39,512 bases of DNA. It comes from Bacteroidia bacterium. Its GTDB lineage: Bacteria > Bacteroidota > Bacteroidia > Chitinophagales > UBA2359. A model generated the notes under the pieces. That model was not told the origin of the DNA, searched no databases, and was given only the letters and a program-made list of their open reading frames with translations. This document shows positions 36,039-39,512 of this stretch, in pieces (positions within the stretch are counted from its first letter, which is position 1; each line of letters opens with the position of its first letter). The DNA lies in assembly GCA_030427245.1 (NCBI GenBank), contig JAUHXA010000061.1, forward strand, positions 1-39,512. The letters are read 5' to 3'. The position numbers and the translations under genes were made by a program.

Positions 36039-36058
36039 AGTCCTTCGTGTTTCGTTTT

Positions 36059-36096
36059 TTATCGCAGGATAGGGTTTAAACCCTATCCTGCGATAA
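36059..36096. repeat. Perfect 38-bp palindrome between TetR and barrel genes
   Basis: TTATCGCAGGATAGGGTTT (36059-36077) is followed immediately by its exact complement, with no loop. It could extrude as a cruciform or fold in RNA. No T-run follows on either strand, so a classical terminator is doubtful. It lies in the 5' leader region of the barrel gene (ATG 36038), 16 bp past the TetR stop. Confidence 0.8.
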
Positions 36097-36112
36097 GATT
36101 GTCATTCCCATC

Positions 36113-36712
36113 TTACTTTTTATTCATTGGAGATATGCCATAAAAACAGAATTTGGTCAAGTCCATGATTAAATCAATTGGACTGTCATACATAGCCATC
36201 AATGCCTTGTCTTGCATTTTTTCATTCATTGAGTTGATGATATAGATGACAAAATCAATTTTCAGGTCTTTTCTAATCCATCCATCTTGCTGTGCCTTTT
36301 CCAAGTCCTTTTTGAGTTCCCTCATGGTTCGCTGTCGGTATTCAGCTATTTTATTTTGCAGGTTGGCGTGATTGTATTCATAAATATCATTTACAAACTC
36401 TTGGCTAATGCCGTTTGAGGCTTGATGTTTGAGTTCGATGATTTGAGTGACCTTATCGGGAAACGGAATTTCTTGGCGCATGATGTTTTGGTAATCTTCA
36501 AACCCTTTATTTGCCAAGTTCACTAATACTTGTTCGGCTACTTCATTTTTATTTTTGAAGTTGCGGTAGAAAGTCATCTTGCTCACCCCTGCTTCTTTGC
36601 AGATTTCTTCAACGGTAACTTTTCGGATGCCATATTTCCAAAAGAGCGTTTTGGCACTTTGGGTGATGGCAGTCCAACTTTTGCTTCGTTTTGTATTTGC
36701 TGTATTACTCAT
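36113..36712 (-). CDS. TetR/AcrR family transcriptional regulator
   Basis: A 199-residue repressor-type protein. The N-terminal HTH occupies about residues 32-52 (VTVEEICKEAGVSKMTFYRN), with the typical preceding helix AKTLFWKYGIRK. The C-terminal ligand domain is helical and unlike any subgroup I can name. It is the first gene before the barrel/ABC/FtsX run on the same strand, and a palindrome at 36733-36768 next to its start suggests autoregulation. The ligand may be an envelope-stress compound or lipid (inference). Confidence 0.92.
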   Translation of the reverse strand: MSNTANTKRSKSWTAITQSAKTLFWKYGIRKVTVEEICKEAGVSKMTFYRNFKNKNEVAEQVLVNLANKGFEDYQNIMRQEIPFPDKVTQIIELKHQASNGISQEFVNDIYEYNHANLQNKIAEYRQRTMRELKKDLEKAQQDGWIRKDLKIDFVIYIINSMNEKMQDKALMAMYDSPIDLIMDLTKFCFYGISPMNKK

Positions 36713-36732
36713 GTTACTATTATAACCATAAA

Positions 36733-36768
36733 GTTACTGAAATGGTTTCATTTCAATGAAAAAGTAAC
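36733..36768 (-). promoter_or_regulatory. Probable TetR operator
   Basis: Nested inverted repeats: TGAAAT (36738-36743) and ATTTCA (36750-36755) around GGTTTC, and GTTACT (36733-36738) with AGTAAC (36763-36768) outside. The site is 21-56 bp upstream of the TetR ATG, where its promoter must be. Confidence 0.5.
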
Positions 36769-36890
36769 AAAAATAATTTTGATTATTCGGATTTTATGTA
36801 TCACCTCTTTTATCCAAAGTCTACTACTGTTGAATAATAAGCAATGAATAAAGATGTTTTGATGTGTTTATTGTTTTAATAATGAGTTTT

Positions 36891-37286
36891 TTAAGTCAAA
36901 TGTATCCACCAAAAAACGCTACTTACATAGGTCCACAAAACTGAAAAAAGTATGTGAACGACGGTTTCAAATTTTTTACCTCGCCAAAGCTCTGACGAAT
37001 AACCAAAAAATTGGAAAAGTAAACGAAGCGTCCAAAACACAGCTAAGCCCAAAGCTATTTTGTTTCCAAGAGGTGTTTCGATGATTTCTTTGGAGGAAGT
37101 GAGACAGAGTAAGCCCATTAAGAGTATCACAAGGGCAATGAAGAAGGTGTGAACATACATGATTTGTCGGTTGATGAGACTAACCGATTCAAATTCTGTT
37201 TTCCAGTGGAAGTATCGGGGAAAGATGGCGTGGACGATGGCTAAAATGGTGAGAATGAAGCCGATGATTTGGAGATGAAGGTTCAT
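36891..37286 (-). CDS. Small four-helix membrane protein of unknown function
   Basis: A 131-residue protein with four predicted membrane helices (about 4-23, 42-63, 74-96, 106-128). Short polar loops carry a FPRYFHWKTEFESVSL segment and an RGKKFET patch. I recognise no family. Its ATG overlaps the stop of the methyltransferase gene by four bases (ATGA type), so translation is likely coupled. It is last in the DoxX/DUF2071/methyltransferase operon. The spacer 36713-36890 after it contains the TetR operator but no gene. Confidence 0.75.
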   Translation of the reverse strand: MNLHLQIIGFILTILAIVHAIFPRYFHWKTEFESVSLINRQIMYVHTFFIALVILLMGLLCLTSSKEIIETPLGNKIALGLAVFWTLRLLFQFFGYSSELWRGKKFETVVHILFSVLWTYVSSVFWWIHLT

Positions 37287-38065
37287 TTTTTTTGAAGTAT
37301 AAAAGTACTGATAAATGGAGTAGTTTTTATTTCTTTTACCACCTTCAAATCTGCCTTCTCAAAAGTACGCAGCCAAGTAGATTTGGAATGAAAGTGAAAG
37401 AAGCCGATGTTGTAAGCCAAAAAATTGGCAGTGTCTCTTAAGTGTTCGGTGACTGCAATTGTGCCGCTGGGCTGGAGGATTCTTTGCAGTTCTTGGAAGA
37501 AGGTGATTCTTTCTTGTTCGTCTCGGATTTCGTGGGCGGACAAGATGGCAAAAATATGGTCTATTGAATTGTTTTGCAGTGGGATATCGGAAGTGTTGAT
37601 AGCCTGTGTATTGGGAAAAGGAGGATAGGCTTTTCTGGCTCTTTTGATGGAGATTTCGGTGTGTTTTGTAGGGTCGTAAAAGTCAAATACGTGAAGTCTT
37701 GCGTTTGGAAATTTGCCTTTCAATAAAGTACTTGTCTCGTCAAAGCCTGCGTTGATATTCACGATTTTTGGAACTTCTGCTTTATTGAAGTTTTTCCCCT
37801 TTTCTAATTCTTTCGCCCACTCCAATTCGTAGAGGTTCGAGAGGTCGTAGACATAATAGGACACCAAAAGCGAAATGAAAGTTGTGGCGATTGTCCCCCA
37901 AAAAGCGAGGATTGTGAGCCATTGCAGCAAACCGCTTGTGTAATTTTTGGAGATGAACAATGCGATTAAAAAGAGCAACGAAAAAACAAAAAAGTGCCAA
38001 TTGAAGCGGATGATATTTCCGACTCCTTGAAAGGGTTTTCTCAGTGTTTGGGTTGTGGCTGCCAT
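37283..38065 (-). CDS. Membrane-anchored class I methyltransferase-like protein
   Basis: A 260-residue protein. Two membrane helices (about 25-43 and 48-72) precede a Rossmann-fold methyltransferase domain (about 95-260). Motif I reads IVNINAGFDETSTLL, lacking the usual GxGxG, so SAM binding is not assured; the acidic strand LHVFDFYD, the IDHIFAILSAHEI strand and the post-motif LQRILQPSGTIAVTEHLRD are standard. Membrane anchoring suggests a lipid, quinone or other hydrophobic substrate. The gene overlaps DUF2071 by 25 bp at its start and the four-helix gene by 4 bp at its end. Confidence 0.75.
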   Translation of the reverse strand: MAATTQTLRKPFQGVGNIIRFNWHFFVFSLLFLIALFISKNYTSGLLQWLTILAFWGTIATTFISLLVSYYVYDLSNLYELEWAKELEKGKNFNKAEVPKIVNINAGFDETSTLLKGKFPNARLHVFDFYDPTKHTEISIKRARKAYPPFPNTQAINTSDIPLQNNSIDHIFAILSAHEIRDEQERITFFQELQRILQPSGTIAVTEHLRDTANFLAYNIGFFHFHSKSTWLRTFEKADLKVVKEIKTTPFISTFILQKK

Positions 38066-38799
38066 GTTTCGATTTTACCTTTTTTCCAGTGATAGGGAAT
38101 GTTTTTGATGATAAAGGCATTCGCTAAAACGACTTTTTTTAGCTTCAATTCTTCCAAAAATGGAATGTGGTAATCGGTGACTTCAACGGCTTGTGGCTTC
38201 CAATTTTGGCGAACTCCTTCAATGATAAGCACCCTTTGAGATTCGGGTTTGTAGGTGAAGGTGAAAGGTAGAGGTCCTGCAAATCTTCGAGCTGTTTTCC
38301 AATCTGCAAAGGGAGACATTGAAGGCAGAGAAGCATTTTCTTTTTCTTCAATTTCGACTTTGAAGTTGGATTGAGAAGAAACGACTTGGGTTGTGTTGCC
38401 TGTTTTAGTGTTTTGAATATCAACGGTATTGTACTCGTATTCGGTGAAAATATTTCCGAAAAACTTCATCCTTTTTTGGTTGGTTTCGGACTTCAATATA
38501 TAGAGTCCTCGCCAACGTTTACCTGCATTGTTGATGTATTTGACAAAGATTCGATAGCCTATCAAAAAGAAATCACTGCCCATAAACTTAGGAAATCCTT
38601 TGGGGCGCAGGTTTTTGGTCTGTACCATCGCTACGGCAATAAATCCATATTCATCATTGAAGGTGTCGAGCTGTAGGCAGGGCGGAATCCGATTTTGCAG
38701 TTCCTCTTTTGGTATGGCAAAAGTCAGGACGAGTGAGCTTTCAAAAAAAGCTTCGACTGCAAAGGGATGGATTTGAAGAAATTGAAGTGGGTTTTTCAT
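38041..38799 (-). CDS. DUF2071 family protein
   Basis: A 252-residue soluble protein of DUF2071, related in fold to acetoacetate decarboxylase. Landmarks: LVLTFAIPKEELQNRIPPCLQLDTF near the N-terminus, FIAVAMVQTKNLRP, then the YRIFVKYINNAGKRWRGLYIL strand pair. No signal peptide. Activity of the family is not established; the fold binds small carboxylic or aromatic molecules. It overlaps the methyltransferase gene by 25 bp and follows the DoxX-like gene by 4 bp, a compact operon that suggests a shared pathway. Confidence 0.85.
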   Translation of the reverse strand: MKNPLQFLQIHPFAVEAFFESSLVLTFAIPKEELQNRIPPCLQLDTFNDEYGFIAVAMVQTKNLRPKGFPKFMGSDFFLIGYRIFVKYINNAGKRWRGLYILKSETNQKRMKFFGNIFTEYEYNTVDIQNTKTGNTTQVVSSQSNFKVEIEEKENASLPSMSPFADWKTARRFAGPLPFTFTYKPESQRVLIIEGVRQNWKPQAVEVTDYHIPFLEELKLKKVVLANAFIIKNIPYHWKKGKIETWQPQPKH

Positions 38800-38803
38800 C
38801 TGT

Positions 38804-39199
38804 TCAAAGCGTTTCGTATATTTTTCCTATTTCTTTTATAGCAAATTCATTGTAGTAAACAATCAAAACAAATATCAATGCAAAAAAGAAATTGAGTTTT
38901 CCCCAAAGCAATGCATCTGGCACTATCAAGAATTCGAGTACGTTCATGGTCAATACAATGAATATCTGAACGATGGCATTGAAGCGTGAAAAGATTCGAC
39001 TCAATACCCAGATTGCCATTCCGATTTCTGCGACTCCGATTAGTTTGGTCAATATTACAGCATATTCTTCACCCAAAATTTGCGCTACAATTTGTTGATG
39101 TCGAGGAACAAAATTGAGCAGTTTGCAGAATAGCCCATTGATGAACCAAACGGCTGCGATTAGATAGGTGAGGAGCTTATGGAGTAGGGGAGGAGGCAT
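38804..39199 (-). CDS. DoxX-like membrane protein
   Basis: A 131-residue protein with four predicted helices (about 7-24, 45-68, 75-93, 98-118). The order FINGLFCKLLNFVPRH, then LTKLIGVAEIGMAIWVLS, is that of the DoxX-like family of small inner-membrane proteins. Some relatives take part in thiosulfate oxidation or redox stress, others have no known role. It is the first gene of the four-gene operon. A mobile element at 39231-39385 stands just upstream; without it the DinB-type gene would end about 35 bp away. Confidence 0.82.
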   Translation of the reverse strand: MPPPLLHKLLTYLIAAVWFINGLFCKLLNFVPRHQQIVAQILGEEYAVILTKLIGVAEIGMAIWVLSRIFSRFNAIVQIFIVLTMNVLEFLIVPDALLWGKLNFFFALIFVLIVYYNEFAIKEIGKIYETL

Positions 39200-39221
39200 T
39201 TTGAAGGAATAATAGGTTTAT

Positions 39222-39394
39222 AACATAATTTTAGACTTTGGACGAAAGAAGTAGGACGTAAGATGCAAGACATAAAACTATGTAAATCAAACACTTAATT
39301 AAATTAACAATCTACTCGCAAATTGTTCATTATCAAGTATTTGAATCCTGCTTCTTGCTTCTTTGCTCCTTCGTCCAAAGTCCAAAACATAATT
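39222..39394. mobile_element. MITE-like element (39231-39385) with 9-bp target duplication
   Basis: The 155-bp core starts TTAGACTTTGGACGAA (39231-39246) and ends with the inverse of TTGGACTTTGGACGAA (39370-39385), 15 of 16 bases matching. AACATAATT flanks it at 39222-39230 and 39386-39394. The interior near both ends contains the GTAGGA/GCAAGA-type words seen at 32796-32814 and 34009-34067. It encodes no protein; a 60-codon frame at 39299-39481 runs out of it into the real DinB frame on the same strand and is spurious. Confidence 0.75.
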
Positions 39395-39398
39395 GACA

Positions 39399-39512
39399 CT
39401 AATCCAATTTAAGAATAAACCGTTCAATCTGCCTTCTGTGTCGAAGGATGTGCACAATGGCATGTTCAAACAATTGTTCAAAATCGTAGGTAACTCCCCA
39501 ACTGACTTTCAT
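39399..39512 (-). CDS. C-terminal end of a DinB-family protein (partial)
   Basis: The last 37 codons of a gene that begins beyond the right edge. YDFEQLFEHAIVHILRHRRQ, then IERF and a stop (TAG at 39399-39401), is the closing helix of DinB/DUF664-type four-helix metal-binding proteins, where the HAIVHILRHRRQIERF His residues belong to the metal site. DinB-like proteins act as thiol-dependent transferases or have unknown roles. It is on the same strand as the DoxX-like operon and may have been its first gene before the element at 39231 inserted. Confidence 0.75.
   Translation of the reverse strand: MKVSWGVTYDFEQLFEHAIVHILRHRRQIERFILKLD

Noticed and set aside
39299-39481. 60-codon minus-strand ORF
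   Set aside because: It overlaps, in another frame, the clear C-terminal end of a DinB-family protein (39399-39512) and then runs into a mobile element.

Overview
The window is AT-rich chromosomal DNA of a Bacteroidota bacterium; the exact lineage cannot be read from the sequence. The phylum is suggested by promoters of the TTTG-N19-TAnnTTTG type (3244-3273, 11134-11164), weak or absent Shine-Dalgarno sites, a carboxypeptidase-regulatory-like surface protein, TupA-type ATP-grasp enzymes, short palindromic intergenic repeats and several families typical of that phylum. I recognised no rRNA, tRNA, CRISPR array or intact transposase gene.

Layout. 1-2920: a clipped ORF, a TetM/TetQ-like ribosome-protection GTPase, and a convergent DUF1697 gene. 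2960-3092: a small transposon-like element. 3244-7743: a four-gene surface-polysaccharide block behind a good promoter: TupA-like ATP-grasp, Wzx-type flippase, a second type of ATP-grasp enzyme, and a second TupA copy that shares near-identical blocks with the first. 7756-10986 (minus): a secreted regulatory-domain/serine-hydrolase fusion, a GDCCVxC protein and a GNAT acetyltransferase, with the tail of a second GNAT gene left behind. 11187-12602: a DUF234-type ATPase under a duplicated palindromic operator, followed by wreckage of toxin-antitoxin genes. 13064-19748 (minus): a DUF2004-like protein, then an ECF sigma factor, a membrane anti-sigma-like protein, and VWA and VIT-VWA proteins in one signalling operon. 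20061-24550 (minus): an APH-fold kinase, a DUF3336 patatin and release factor 3. 24778-26492 (plus): an APH remnant, ferritin and an OmpA-type lipoprotein. 26607-28850: catalase-peroxidase, convergent with the OmpA gene across a shared terminator.

29015-39512 is a codirectional minus-strand run. Read 5' to 3' it has the end of a DinB gene, a tightly overlapping operon (DoxX-like, DUF2071, membrane-anchored methyltransferase, four-helix membrane protein), a TetR regulator with a palindromic operator, then an outer-membrane beta-barrel, an ABC ATPase, two FtsX-type permeases, a 2-oxoglutarate/Fe(II) oxygenase and a LolA-like periplasmic protein. The last group looks like a complete envelope-trafficking machine: inner-membrane ABC pump, periplasmic carrier and outer-membrane partner under TetR control. 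It and the DoxX/DUF2071/methyltransferase operon are the best candidates for poorly described systems.

A second theme is small non-autonomous mobile DNA. Four elements (2960-3092, 19801-19942, 31130-31398, 39231-39385) have terminal inverted repeats and 8-9 bp flanking direct repeats. Two of them sit between genes that would be 12 and 35 bp apart without them. Other palindromes, a 40-bp tandem repeat and a repeat that supplies the last codons of the ABC ATPase fill most of the remaining intergenic space.
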